Below are positions 12,601 through 23,388 of a stretch of DNA of 64,000 bases, in pieces. The notes beneath the pieces are model-generated. The model did not search any database. It was not told the DNA's origin and saw nothing but the letters and a program-made list of their open reading frames with translations. The position numbers and the translations under genes are program-made. This DNA comes from Sipunculus nudus (lineage: Eukaryota > Annelida > Sipuncula > Golfingiida > Sipunculidae), in the NCBI GenBank assembly GCA_026874595.1, contig CM049306.1:38748019-38812018 (forward strand), given 5' to 3'. The first letter of the stretch is position 1, and each line of letters opens with the position of its first letter.

Positions 12601-13740
12601 CTGTCAAATGAATCTACCTGCTAAATCAATGTCTAATATATCTACCTACCTCATAAATGTCTTATATATCTACCTACCTAATCTATCTGTCTAATATATA
12701 TACCTTCCAAATCTATCCGTCTTATATATCTACCTACCTTATAAATGTCTAATATATCTACCTACCTAATCAATCGGTTTAATATATCTACGTAACTAAT
12801 CAAACTGTCAAATGAATCTACCTACTAAATCAATGTCTAATATATCTACCTACCTTATAAATGTCTAATATATCTACCTACCTAATCTATCTCTCTAATA
12901 TATATACCTACCAAATCTATCTGTCTTATATATCTACCTACCTTATAAATGTCTAATATATCTACCTACCTAATCAATCGGTTTAATATATCTACGTAAC
13001 TAATCAAACTGTCAAATGAATCTACCTACTAAATCAATGTCTAATATATCTACCTACCTTATAAATGTCTAATATATCTACCTACCTAATCTATCTGTCT
13101 AATATATATACCTACCAAATCTATCTGTCTTATATATCTACCTACCTTATAAATGTCTAATATATCTACCTGCCTAATCAATCGGTTTAATATATCTACG
13201 TAACTAATCAAACTGTCAAATGAATCTACCTACTAAATCAATGTCTAATATATCTACCTACCTTATAAATGTCTTATATATCTACCTACCTAATCTATCT
13301 CTCTAATATATATACCTACCAAATCTATCTGTCTGATATATCTACCTACCTTATAAATGTCTAATATATCTACCTACCTGATCTATCTGTGTAATATATC
13401 TACCTACCTAATCTATCTGTCTAATATAGCTACCTACCTAATCGATCTGTCTAATATATCTACCTCCTAATCTATCTGTGTAATATATCCACCTACCTAA
13501 TCTATCTGTCTAATATATCTACCTACCTAATCAATGTCTAATATATCTACCTACTAATCTATGTGTCTAATAAATCTACCTACCTAATCTATCTGTCTAA
13601 TATATCTACCTACCTAATCTATCTGTCTAATATAATTACCTACCTAATCTATCTGTCTCATATATCTACCTACCTAATCTATCAGTCTAATATATCTACC
13701 TACCTAATCTTTCTGTCTAATATATCTACCTAACTTATCT
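6601..13740. repeat. 30-bp satellite array with higher-order structure
   Basis: The consensus unit combines CTAATCTATCTGTCTAATAT with ATCTACCTAC, 30 bases in all, and repeats in exact register over long runs (for example 7441-7680), about 240 unit lengths in total. Variant units (TCAATCGGTTTAATATATC, TTATAAATGTCTAATATATC, TCAAACTGTCAAATGAATC) recur in the same order, so the array is built of larger blocks: 204 bp between variant marks at 12591, 12795, 12999 and 13203, about 1004 bp between marks at 8501 and 9505, and about 1748 bp between 9505 and 11253. The plus strand is almost free of G. The minus strand carries an AGATAG (GATA-like) word in most units. Short open frames inside are by-products of the repeat. 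Confidence 0.95.
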
Positions 13741-14085
13741 ACCTGCCTTATATATCTGTCTGACATATCTACCCGCCTAATATATCTGTTTGTTATATCT
13801 ACCTCCCTAATCTATCTACCCACCTAATCTACCTACCTAATCTAACTACATAACCTATCTCATCTACCTACCTAATCTACCTACTTGATCTAACTTCACA
13901 ATCTGTCTAATCAACCTAATTTAATTGATGTCTAAGCTTCCTATCTAATCTAATTTATGTCTAATCTATGTACCTCATGTACTTATCTAAATAATCGACC
14001 GACCTTCCTATTTAGCCTACCTAATCTACCTACCTAATCTACCTAGGTTATCTACCTATCTACTCTGTCTAACAGACAGTTATAA
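13741..14085. repeat. Degenerate right flank of the CTA-rich satellite
   Basis: Regular 30-bp spacing is lost after about 13740, but the 'ctacctaatctacctac' words continue to about 14065. The edge is less gradual than on the left, and the newest-looking 204-bp blocks lie just inside it. Confidence 0.75.
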
Positions 14086-14104
14086 GGAGTGACAAAACAT
14101 GGAA

Positions 14105-14107
<3 letters not shown>

Positions 14108-14167
<60 letters not shown>
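14108..14167. repeat. (AT)n microsatellite
   Basis: An uninterrupted alternating AT run of about 60 bases directly follows the satellite edge. Confidence 0.97.
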
Positions 14168-14169
<2 letters not shown>

Positions 14170-15030
14170 GATTGAACAATGCAGAACTCAGAATATGTCA
14201 AGGGTTTATAATTTCCCGGTTAAACTTTAAAGCAATTTATTTGATCTTTAATTTTGCTATTTCTACTTCGGGTCAAATCCTTATGAAATTCACAGGGGAA
14301 GACAGTTTAACCACATACAGACTAATATTACTTATTAAGCGATGATCAAATACATACATCATTACATGAATCATCAGGTATTAATTATACCTAACCTTCG
14401 CTTCATATATTTTTTTAAATGAATTACCGATATTATATAATGAATGCCACGACCTTATAAACCATATGACATATTCTGAGTAAAAAAAAATAACGTGTTT
14501 TTTTTTTTTGTTTTATTCTTAACCAACGAACAATTCACGAAAAACTTTTTTTTTTCTTTTTTTTATTCTGAACAAACGAACAATAAAACTTAAAAACTTT
14601 TTTTGTACTTTTTTTCTTATTTATTTATTTTTTTTTTTTATTATTCTTTTCTTGTCATACTAGTACTTATAATCAATTTCTTCTATACCGAGGGCGTGAA
14701 TGCTTCATTGTTTACTGAATCCATCACTTTGACACTCGAAACATTCCGTGCAAACGCAGGGTGACATTGTGTTTCCTTAAAATTTATCATGCAGTCATAT
14801 TTCGCTTTATAAAAAGAAATGTTATATTATTGTCCAAGTAATGAGATTTCCTTATTAGTATTCTACTGAATTTTAACTCCAAATGTATGAAAACATATTA
14901 CAGACAGCGTGAAATAAATAGTGAAACTTTCTGCTAGACCGTGTATTTGATCGGGCGGCCCTTAGGATCTCAGTATATTCAAACTGATTATCTAAAACAA
15001 AACCTCGGAGTGTACTGTAGCACTTAATTC
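14168..15030. other. AT-rich non-coding stretch with poly-T tracts
   Basis: No supported gene is present. Several T runs (14500-14640) lie between copies of an 'accaacgaacaat' / 'acaaacgaacaat' word, suggesting a small local duplication. Confidence 0.5.
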
Positions 15031-15400
15031 GAACAAGTATACCTGACCGCTGAAGCAATGCCGTGGCTAATGCAGCTAAAACACCATTGCCTGTAATGCC
15101 ACTAATGCTGTAATGACATGGTGTCCAGGAATATACAAGTGCCTGTAATGCAGTATGCTGTACTAGCATGCATCAGGTCCAAAAAAGCTGCCTGTAATGC
15201 AATATGCTGTTTTAACATGTGGTTGAGGAATACCATTTGCTGCAATGCAGTATAGGCCTATAATGCAATAAGCTGTACTTATCGCAAAATCTACAGGAAA
15301 GACAATTTAATGCATGTAATGCAGTATACCGTTTTCAAAAAAGGTTAAGGAAAACAAAATACCTTTTTAAGCTATATGCTGTATTAGCAAAATGTGTGAC
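15030..15400. repeat. Degenerate minisatellite, GTAATGCAGTATGCTGT-type units
   Basis: The core 'tgtaatgcagtatgctgt' and close variants recur about every 50-70 bp (near 15083, 15142, 15192, 15245 and 15315). The open frame on the minus strand across it is a repeat by-product. Confidence 0.65.
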
Positions 15401-15449
15401 TACTGTGTCAGTTGATAATAATCAATATTGACTTCAAATTGAATCCTCT

Positions 15450-15540
15450 GAACTGACAGAGCATGCTGTATTAATCCTATGAACTGACAGAGGATGCTGT
15501 ATTATTCTTACGAACTGACAGAGAAGGAGTATTAATCCCA
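15450..15540. repeat. Three-copy 31-bp tandem repeat
   Basis: Units starting GAACTGACAGAG lie at 15450, 15481 and 15512, exactly 31 bp apart. The first two are nearly identical and the third is diverged. They sit just past the stop codon of the minus-strand exon ending at 15645, so they may fall in its 3' UTR. Confidence 0.8.
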
Positions 15541-15644
15541 TGTATCAGAGCCTGACCCGTCTGAAACCCGAAAACTACCGAAACTACCTGGACTGTAATT
15601 GAAGCCAAACTTGTTAATAAAAGAACTTGGATTTGAGTCCACAC

Positions 15645-16458
15645 TTAACAATCCTTGGCTGATTCGACCCGCTCGGGAAAACATACAGCTTGTACCATTG
15701 CAATAACGACATCTCGAACTTCATGCTCTAGATGACTGTCTGAAGAACAGCTCTCAACTGGAGCAGCTGTAAAAGTGCGGTCAGCTGCAGAGCAAACAGC
15801 GTCCATCATTGAGTTCAGCACATCATGCACGTCCTCGCTTATTTTTGCCTCGTCCGTTATCTCGAGAATCCTAGTATTGCTACACACTTCTCCCACGGAT
15901 TGAATGGGTGACACTGCTCTCGAGGAACTAAAGGATGAAGATGAGTCACTGAGGATGTCAGCTTCTAGCTCCAAAAACTCAATGGTGTCGGACCCATTGC
16001 AGCTTGCAGATGCTGCAGTCAGACACGTCGAAAGTAAACTCTGCGTGTCGTTACTTTGGGAACGGTCATGGATAGTTGAGAAACAACTGCATATGCTGGC
16101 AAAATCATCCAGCTTAAAAAAATCACTGGCAACTGGCAAATGTATCATATCAAGAGAATTAGTGGGGGACACGGACCGTGGGGTGCTGAATGATATAGTC
16201 TCCAAACTTTCGGTACTGCATGAGTTATCCAACATTTGGATATTTTCCTCTGTAACCGGATACACAATGTTCCGGCGGAATCTCGAAGATATCCTGTTTA
16301 ATTTTCTCCTAAAAATACTTGGGAGTTTCCCTAACCTTCTCAACACTGTAGAAATCCTCGACATAAGGGTACTTACCCTCTTACCTGTAATCTTTGCCTT
16401 TGGTTGTGAATGACTCGGGCTAGCTGGCCGCAGTCTCTCAGTCAAATTGTTCTGGTTG
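15645..16458 (-). CDS. Probable terminal exon of an unknown serine-rich protein
   Basis: The exon reads 270 residues to a stop at 15645-15647. Its 5' edge is set by a good splice acceptor on the minus strand (TTTATTTACAG just before 16458); upstream of it the open frame loses coding character. The N-terminal third is basic and Arg-rich (STVLRRLGKLPSIFRRKLN), the middle is Ser/Thr-rich with 'SVSP'-like sites, and the C-terminal part is acidic. Two related segments occur near the end: DVHDVLNSMMDAVCSAAD and EVRDVVIAMVQAVCFPER, sharing V-x-D-V-x3-M-x2-AVC. No transmembrane segment or known domain is recognised. A possible internal donor (ACAG then GTAAGA near 16385) could give an alternative, shorter exon. 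The opposite strand also has a 169-codon open frame, but it lacks splice context. The exon is probably real; its function is unknown. Confidence 0.5.
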
Positions 16459-16866
16459 CTGTAAATAAACATATAGATAGACGTACATACAAACATGCGT
16501 AAGTACACATCCTGATTTTAACCTCATGTGCTATCATATGAGCTATCTATTATCAGGTCAAAGAAAACAAGTTATACGTTGTGATTTTTAACTGTAATAT
16601 ATACTGGTGCATGGAGACAAAAAAGGGATATATTTGTAGTTTCAGTAAGAAAATAAAAAATTGCTCCAATTCTTGAAAAGATGTATGAGCAACACAAAAT
16701 GTAATCCATTTTCTGTTATACCTTTATGATTTTTAAGGGATCGAGGCAGGAACATAAAGAGCAATATTTAACGAAGACGAAAAGATTCGCAATCCATTAA
16801 TCAGTTTATTTTTCGGCTTGGATTTAACTATTTGGTCCGATGTGAAATTTTCCATAATCATTCATG

Positions 16867-16936
<70 letters not shown>

Positions 16937-17589
16937 GTATTCTAGCCGTACATTAGAATGACTACATGTACCCATTATGATACACAGGATTGTGTTGTGT
17001 TTGGATTTAGTTCCCTGATACTTGCGGTAGCGTTATGAACATTAAGCATCGCTATATAATATTAATGACAGGAACATAAATTCATACTCCTTCTTTAATA
17101 TATTGCGACAGGCTTTGTATACATGTGTGTGTGTCTTTTCTCCAAGCACCTTTCTCTTTTTCAGAAATGAACGGAGAACGAAAACAGTACCGTAGTATAT
17201 ATGTCAACGTTAATATAGGCCAATTATTGATTTAAGGCAAGATGTCATATAATATATTCACAATTCAACACATCTGGTTATCGATCAAATCATTTGTAAT
17301 AGTCTACTTAATTTCCAACTGTCTTATAATTATTTCACAAGAACACTCAAGAATGAATACAAAAGATATCCATGTGTATTCGTAAAAAGCTATAATTATT
17401 CTAATTTTTTTATATACAGAATATAAGCCACGTTTTGGCCAGAGTTTTGTGTTTTAAAGGCAAATAACGTGTGGTGGCGCTATCTTTGAACCATTAAAAA
17501 CGACAATAATCACTCTGTTTCTGCTCCACAATTTACCAGGTTGAGGTCTACCTTCACAAGTTTGAATTATTTATATTAATCGATGAAAA
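16459..17589. other. Non-coding, probably intron or 5' flank of the minus-strand gene
   Basis: AT-rich sequence with an (AT)n run at 16868-16935. No exon with convincing splice sites was found on either strand. Confidence 0.4.
16868..16935. repeat. (AT)n microsatellite
   Basis: About 66 bases of alternating AT. Confidence 0.97.
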
Positions 17590-17664
17590 ATATGGATGAA
17601 AAGAGGTAAATTTATACAAAAACGCATTGTAAAGCACTGTTGGGTTTATCGAAGCGGCTACAGG

Positions 17665-17815
17665 GCCGCTTTACGTCACGCAGCTAAACATGACGTCATG
17701 AAAACATGTGTAAATAAAATAAACGGGAAGCGCATGCGTGGGCCTTCTGTTCATGGCGGTTGCCATGGAGCTGGCTCTGCGAGATCTTTGGACATTTTAC
17801 AGCCCTAATAAATGA
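17665..17815. promoter_or_regulatory. Promoter-like motif cluster: CRE, NRF1-like and X-box-like sites
   Basis: Within 100 bp there is a perfect CRE (TGACGTCA, 17691-17698), an NRF1-like GCGCATGCG (17730-17738) and GTTGCCATGG (17759-17768), a good half of an RFX X-box. Local GC content is higher than in the surroundings. A 20-codon frame (ATG at 17753, stop at 17813) overlaps the X-box-like site and could be a first coding exon or chance. A similar CATGGCGGTTnCCAnGG plus CRE pair lies 1 kb away at 18706-18744. Such motif groups mark CpG-type promoters in animals; which gene they would serve is not shown. Confidence 0.4.
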
Positions 17816-18325
17816 TTAAAAACTGTTAATATATACGCTTAAATATATCAAGTAATTTTGAATGAGCTCATATTTAATTGAAACAGAAATTATCGACCAA
17901 CAAACATTATAGGGGGGCTCAGTATACCTTTTGACGCAGATTTTTCATGTCTTACGCCCTATTTATAACCATGTAATGATGAAGTCTCAATGATAAGTGT
18001 TTTTATAGCTTTATGTTTAAATCAAATTTAATGACATACTGGATACTTTAAAACCAGTGAAAAACTTAAACAATGGGCCGCTATGAGCTAACAAGTGACT
18101 GGCTTAAAATATAAAAAAAATATTTTTAAAAAGGTGAGTTACATAGGATACAAAATTGAGCAAGTATCATAGACATGATGGAAATTATATCGTGAACGGC
18201 CTTTCGTTATGTATATGACTTTATACACCAACTAACTTGCCTGAAATCATATTTCCTATTGATGGGGCAAGTAGTTACTTCATATAAAAATATTTACAAT
18301 AAAAACAGCTCATTAAATTCAGTGT
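17816..18325. other. Non-coding AT-rich stretch
   Basis: No gene, tandem array or clear element seen. Confidence 0.4.
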
Positions 18326-18500
18326 AGGGGCGGATCCAGTGGAGGAGTTTGCCCCACCCCCCTTCGAGATATTACAATTTTTCAGGGATAATATAAAGCT
18401 AAATCTTTTCCTGGGTTAGGTATTATTCCTTGGATGTAAGCTGTATTCCGATACCAAATCCCCTTTCCCAAAATCCCTGATCCGCTCTTGCAATGTTTCA
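18326..18500. mobile_element. Degraded hAT-like MITE
   Basis: The left edge reads 'aggggcggatccag' and the right edge 'ctgatccgctcttg', imperfect inverted repeats of the GGCGGATCCAG type that often end non-autonomous hAT elements in animals. The interior (about 170 bp) is non-coding. No target duplication could be fixed, so the assignment is tentative. Confidence 0.4.
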
Positions 18501-18699
18501 CAAAATCTACTAGGCGACACTAATGAAAGTTCTACTTACATCTGCCACATGACCGGTTGTTCTTCTCCTGTCAATTCTTCGAGAAGTGTATAGTATCAGT
18601 TGGCTGCCTTTTTTAGATTTTGATGCAAAAGCCTCGCTTTTTGCCAGATCCTACGCGCTCAGTAAGGCTGCTCGAGTAAGACTGATCGAGTTGGGGATT

Positions 18700-18750
18700 C
18701 TGTGACATGGCGGTTACCAAGGGCACGTCACGTATATGACGTCACAAACC
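18700..18750. promoter_or_regulatory. Second CRE plus X-box-like pair
   Basis: CATGGCGGTTACCAAGG (18706-18722) is followed by CACGTCAC and a perfect CRE TGACGTCA at 18737-18744. The order is mirrored relative to the cluster at 17.69-17.77 kb, as if two promoters faced each other. No exon is assigned. Confidence 0.3.
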
Positions 18751-19103
18751 AATGCCTTGCGAAAATGTACCTTGTGACCTTTGACCAGGAGGAGTACCTC
18801 CCCTATTAACCATACCGATATATAAAAAAAGAAATTAGGCTTTCTATGATATGATCTGTATATGCCGGTGATAATATTTTTTACAAGTTAGGAAACTTCA
18901 TCATCCCTACACAATGATAAGCTTATATGAGTCTTTATGCCCCAGAAATCCGACCAGCACAGTAACAGTAGGCCCTAATCTCCTACGCTTAACTTTATCA
19001 AAGCTGATTATGAAACGCATATACCTAGACCCCCCCCCCCAAAAAAAAAAACCCAATGAAATATTGAATAGCAATAAAATGTATAGTATATATAAATAAA
19101 GGA

Positions 19104-19143
<40 letters not shown>

Positions 19144-20500
19144 AATTGTGGGTGTGTGTGTTCGTTCACACGCATTTGAATTGCTATAAGTGTAGATTAT
19201 GGTGAAATTTGTTACTTTTCTGGCTCATTTGCTTGTAATTGTTACTTATCTGACAATTTCCTAAAGTTTTTTTTTACTCTATATGGTCCATCTCTTTATT
19301 ATTTACCTAATATTTGAGATAGGCAGGCAAGAAGCCGAAATAAAAAAATAATAATAAGGGGAAATCTTTATTTTATACCATAAATACCTTAGATATCGCT
19401 CAATTAAAAATTATTTCTTTTACATGACCTTCGTAAAAAGGGTAGCGATAAAACAAGGTGAAATAAATTTGTTGGGGAAAGATAAGAGGGCATAGCATAA
19501 GTAAACTTTAACTCAAAACAAAACGGCACGGTTGAATAGGCTATGTGGAATTCAAGGTATATTTTAAGATACATTTAGAACTGCGTAATCTTATATGTTA
19601 TCAAACCAAGCTCTTCAGATACATATGGGTATTTAAATGTTAAGATTGAATTATTACCATCTGATCTCGAATTAGTATATATTGCTTATTTATATAATAT
19701 GAATATTGTGAATGACAATATGACAAAATATATTACAGAATTATAACAATGTTTTCACACACATAAACCAGAACCAATTATATATATAATGTATAGCCTT
19801 TATATGAGAGATCGAAAAAAAGTCATTTATCTATAGTCATTACAACTACACTTCCATTTACAACTGCACAATAGCGGTCAACTGCCCGTTGAAACATATC
19901 CTGCATGCATGGTGTAATTTGATTGCAAGAATGCGAATTGTGTTGTTTATGCTGTCGCCGGCACCCTTCAGATTAGCGGCACAGTTTCCAAGAAGAGTGC
20001 ATAAAGTAAATTTTGTCAGTGAATGGATTATAGCGAAAATATTTCTAGCCCTATGTCAAAGGACTAATCAATCAAATTTTCCCTAATACTGACTTTAATT
20101 TATCAAGAGTAAATCTGACCGGAGAGGATCTTAATTCAGTCATCCATGCATATAGGTGGGATGTTTGCTTTGTGCTTTACATTTTTTGTCGGTAAATCCA
20201 AATTCTCACCTCTTTAAGGGTGGAATTGGAGATACTACAACCATGCACAGATGGGAATTTTTATCTCTATATATCCGTACAAATATCACATTATATGAGA
20301 ATAACCTTTCAAATTCTATCAGGTAATCTGCCATGGAATATGTCCAGCCTTAATAAATAAATATACCTATACCAGGATTTTCATGCAGGGTTTCTAGGAT
20401 ATATATTAACTTCCAGTCGGCTGTATTTGTGCAGTTTAAAAAAATTGTAATTCGTAATTGTAAGACTTTTAGAATTTGTGTAGATCTGAAATTTCAAGCT
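18751..20500. other. Non-coding stretch
   Basis: No supported gene. It contains an interrupted (AT)n tract at 19104-19143, a short GT run and AT-rich unique-looking sequence. Confidence 0.4.
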
Positions 20501-20529
20501 TTGTTCCCCTAGAGACTGAAAACTCAGGT

Positions 20530-20962
20530 GCCCATGCACGAGTAAACATTTTAGCGAGGTTAAAATTTCGCGATTTTGACATTTTCATTGTTTCGCGAGA
20601 CTTCCTTTTTCGCGATCTTACCATAACTTTAGTTAACCAAAACATACTATATCTATGTCCAGAGCATGTCCATTGTTATATGAATTGATTATATTAACAA
20701 AATATGCGCAAAAACGTATATACAGGATGGACCGGGACAAATGGAACATCAAATGAGTAGAAATTAATGTTAATTACTGACAGATAATTTGAAAGATAGG
20801 ATGTCATATATAAAAGGGTAACATACAAGATCTTTTATTATTGCCTTCGATAAAAGGAACTCTTATTCACGAATTTTTTTTTTTCGCGATAATTTCCCTT
20901 TCGCGAATACCGCGAACTTGAAACACCTCGCGAATAAAAATACAACCATGCACAGTACACCG
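20530..20962. repeat. Foldback repeat with TCGCGA-rich arms
   Basis: The arms at about 20530-20625 and 20865-20962 are inverted relatives: the left runs from CATGCACG through GCGAGG to several TTCGCGA words, and the right shows the reverse order, ending CTCGCGAATAAAAA...CCATGCAC. The roughly 240-bp centre is AT-rich. Such TTCGCGA-rich segments look like a non-autonomous element, but the superfamily is unclear. Confidence 0.5.
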
Positions 20963-21120
20963 TGACTAAAAATTAGCTCAAGCATTCAGTTGTATTCCGT
21001 CGTATTTCTGTAATAAATATTATATGTTTTCATACACAATTCATTCCTAATATTTATTATCCGAAAATAAGCTTTATATACAAATTAAAGATCAACTGGT
21101 ATAGGCCGAATGGTTCGACC

Positions 21121-21266
21121 ACAGGCGCTTGATATAGTCATAATATAATAGATAGTATGGTATGACCGTTTTTTTATTGTTTTTTTTTTAACTGATTCTT
21201 TCGTAGTATTTTTTAAAACACTGGGGATGTTAAGACTTCATTACAAATAGGGATTCAAGCGCCTGT
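21121..21266. mobile_element. 146-bp MITE with perfect 12-bp TIRs and 9-bp TSD
   Basis: The element starts ACAGGCGCTTGA (21121-21132) and ends with its exact complement TCAAGCGCCTGT (21255-21266). It is flanked on both sides by GGTTCGACC (21112-21120 and 21267-21275), a perfect 9-bp direct repeat that is best read as a target-site duplication. The interior is non-coding and T-rich. A 9-bp duplication points to Mutator- or Merlin-like transposition rather than Tc1/mariner. The undecayed ends suggest a fairly recent insertion. Confidence 0.85.
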
Positions 21267-21469
21267 GGTTCGACCTTAAAATAATGACTTTGGTTCATTG
21301 ACCTTTATATATTTATTGCTTTTTACGATGTGGTTTTCATACCCATATATTGTTAGAACAGTTAGTCTACATGATACAATGCGGATATTTTAAAAGGGAC
21401 AAGAATATCACGTTTAGTAGACTTAAGTGGCAGCTAGATTGCTGTTTCTGACAGAGCGTTCCTCACGAG

Positions 21470-21740
21470 AACGTCCCAGTTATCGAGCGTTTTACATCAT
21501 TTGGCCTGCAGCACTTTTTATTACGCGGGCCTACATGAGGCCGCTCACAGTTCACCGAAGCACGTGTTACACTACGTGACCGCCTAATCATCTCCTGTCT
21601 GTCTTTTTACATCGCAATCCCCTACAAACAAGACTCGGATAAGTTATGCGACCAATCCCGACCAGGCGTTGAGGTCACATGGATTTTCTGTGGCTACAAT
21701 ACAAAGTCTGATCTAATATCGTCACAGCGCAAGAGACAAC
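21470..21740 (+). promoter_or_regulatory. Likely promoter/5' UTR of SUOX-like gene A
   Basis: Sequence just upstream of the ATG at 21741 is richer in G+C than the region before it and carries a CACGTG E-box (near 21562) followed by a CTACGTGACC word. No TATA box stands out. The transcription start is not determined. Confidence 0.35.
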
Positions 21741-21966
21741 ATGAGCGGTATACGTGTGTGCGTGTCGTGGTTCACTTTCGCAGGAAGGACTGTCTCAGTT
21801 CTCGGACAAGGGACCCGTGCAAGTTATCCAGGTATAGCCCGATCGCCACTCGGCCATGCAGGTCCGGTAAGACAGTGCGTGGCCCGATACAGCAGTGGAC
21901 CACACCAGAAATCCCGGCCGTGGACTGCAGTGGCAGGCGCTGTCGCAGGAAGTGCCGCTGTTTATG
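21741..21966 (+). CDS. SUOX: SUOX-like gene A, exon 1 (mitochondrial leader)
   Basis: ATG at 21741 opens 75 codons plus one base, ending at a donor (TATG then GTATGA). The peptide is Arg/Ser-rich with no acidic residues in its first 70 positions (MSGIRVCVSWFTFAGRTVSV...), then becomes a hydrophobic Ala/Gly/Val stretch (TAVAGAVAGSAAVYG). This is the pattern of a mitochondrial presequence followed by a sorting segment for the intermembrane space, as in animal sulfite oxidases. The intron phase (1, splitting a Gly codon) is the same as in gene C, whose leader starts with a similar M-x-x-IRV-x-VS. Joining to exon 2 at 28803 keeps the frame. The link is inferred from phase, order and homology to C. 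Confidence 0.7.
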
Positions 21967-22710
21967 GTATGAATGTAGACTTGTTCCGCATAATTAATGT
22001 GTATTGAGTTGAGCCTCAGACTAATTTTGTAAATTTTGGCTGCCGCTGCTTTGCACATTCAGTATCCATGGACAGCTGAGCACCTGAACTTTGGTAAAAA
22101 AAAAAATATCACATACACGAACATGGCAAGTTCCTGGGTCACTAAACCGCGGATGGTGGTGCATTGCGAGCTGATGAATGAGCTTAATTGGAATAACAGA
22201 AATCACTGTTCATTGACATGTTAAGGGTGTGTGTGTGTGTGTGCGCGGGGGGGGGGGGGGGGGCTATAATGGACTATACATTTAGTCAGAGCTACTTTTT
22301 TTTACCAATTCCTTGCATATTTCATATTTAAATACAGACGTGTATAAGCTGTGAAAATGATCATTGCTTCAATACAGGAAAAAATGTGCATGGTCAAAGT
22401 TGGACATAATTTAATGTATTGATTTTACATTATGCTAACTTTATTTATTTATTTATTTATTTATTTTTTTTTTACAAAATTCTGATCTAATTTCTGGCAT
22501 ACAATTTAAGTTTGATAAGATTAAGTTTTAGCCTTGCAAAAAGTCTCTAGCTTTAACAGTTACAATGTTAAGTGAGAAAATATATTTCCTGGTGTTTTGA
22601 CAAGGTACATTATGTTCAAATCAATTACTTCTAAAAAATGGGGCAATATGCGTCATTGCAACCTAAGTTTTCAAAATGTTTTCCACCATGTGAGTGGGAA
22701 ACCCCTACCC

Positions 22711-22995
22711 TAACCCAGTGGCGTAGCAGAAGGGGTGGATGGGGAAGCAAATTAAATTAACTGAAAGTTTTGTAGAAACCTGGATTTCGCCAGACTGGCG
22801 TAATCAGTTTTCTTTTAATCAGCTCTTTAAATCAGTAATAAATTGACACGAGTCCCCTTAGAATGACAAGTGGCATTATATGATAATAAACGTAATAACC
22901 AATCTTAGATAACTGCATTGATGTCAAAGCTTTATATATTATATCGGTCTACTATTGGGCCCCCTATAATATTTGGTTTCGACGCCTATGTTATA
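22711..22995. mobile_element. Possible degraded non-autonomous element, CAGTGGCGTAGC end
   Basis: The segment begins CCAGTGGCGTAGCAG and ends near 'gggccccctataat...cgacgcctatg', an end-type common in degraded animal DNA transposons. The inverted match is weak. Confidence 0.25.
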
Positions 22996-23003
22996 TTTAT
23001 ATA

Positions 23004-23004
23004 A

Positions 23005-23064
<60 letters not shown>
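23004..23064. repeat. (AT)n microsatellite
   Basis: Alternating AT run of about 60 bases, slightly irregular at its left edge. Confidence 0.95.
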
Positions 23065-23067
<3 letters not shown>

Positions 23068-23388
23068 CCCAAGAGATGAGGCCAGTGTGACCTTTCTTTG
23101 AGAAATGATGTAAATTCCATCAATTTGTACGAAAAATCCATTGTATTTCTTCTCAGTTTAGGCTACATGCCTTACGAGAAGACAACTGGGACTTCATATC
23201 TTAATGTATGTTTTAATGAGTGTGTTAAGTAATATGCAGGTAAGTTTTGTGTAATTTTTATAGATCAGGTAACCAAATGTAATGCAATTCTTTAAAGTGC
23301 GAGCGGTTGGAAATATACTTTTATGCTTAATATTTAAACTGATAACCTGAAAGAGAGGTCTGCTATAACATTTTTTCATCAGACAAAG

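Noticed and set aside
6601-13740. CRISPR array (30-bp repeats)
   Set aside because: Repeats are contiguous without unique spacers and lie in animal nuclear DNA; this is a satellite.
15904-16413. 169-codon plus-strand frame
   Set aside because: It lies antisense to the better supported minus-strand exon, with no splice context and no recognisable domain.
17596-17808. 70-codon plus-strand frame
   Set aside because: No conserved pattern; it overlaps promoter-type motifs and is probably chance.
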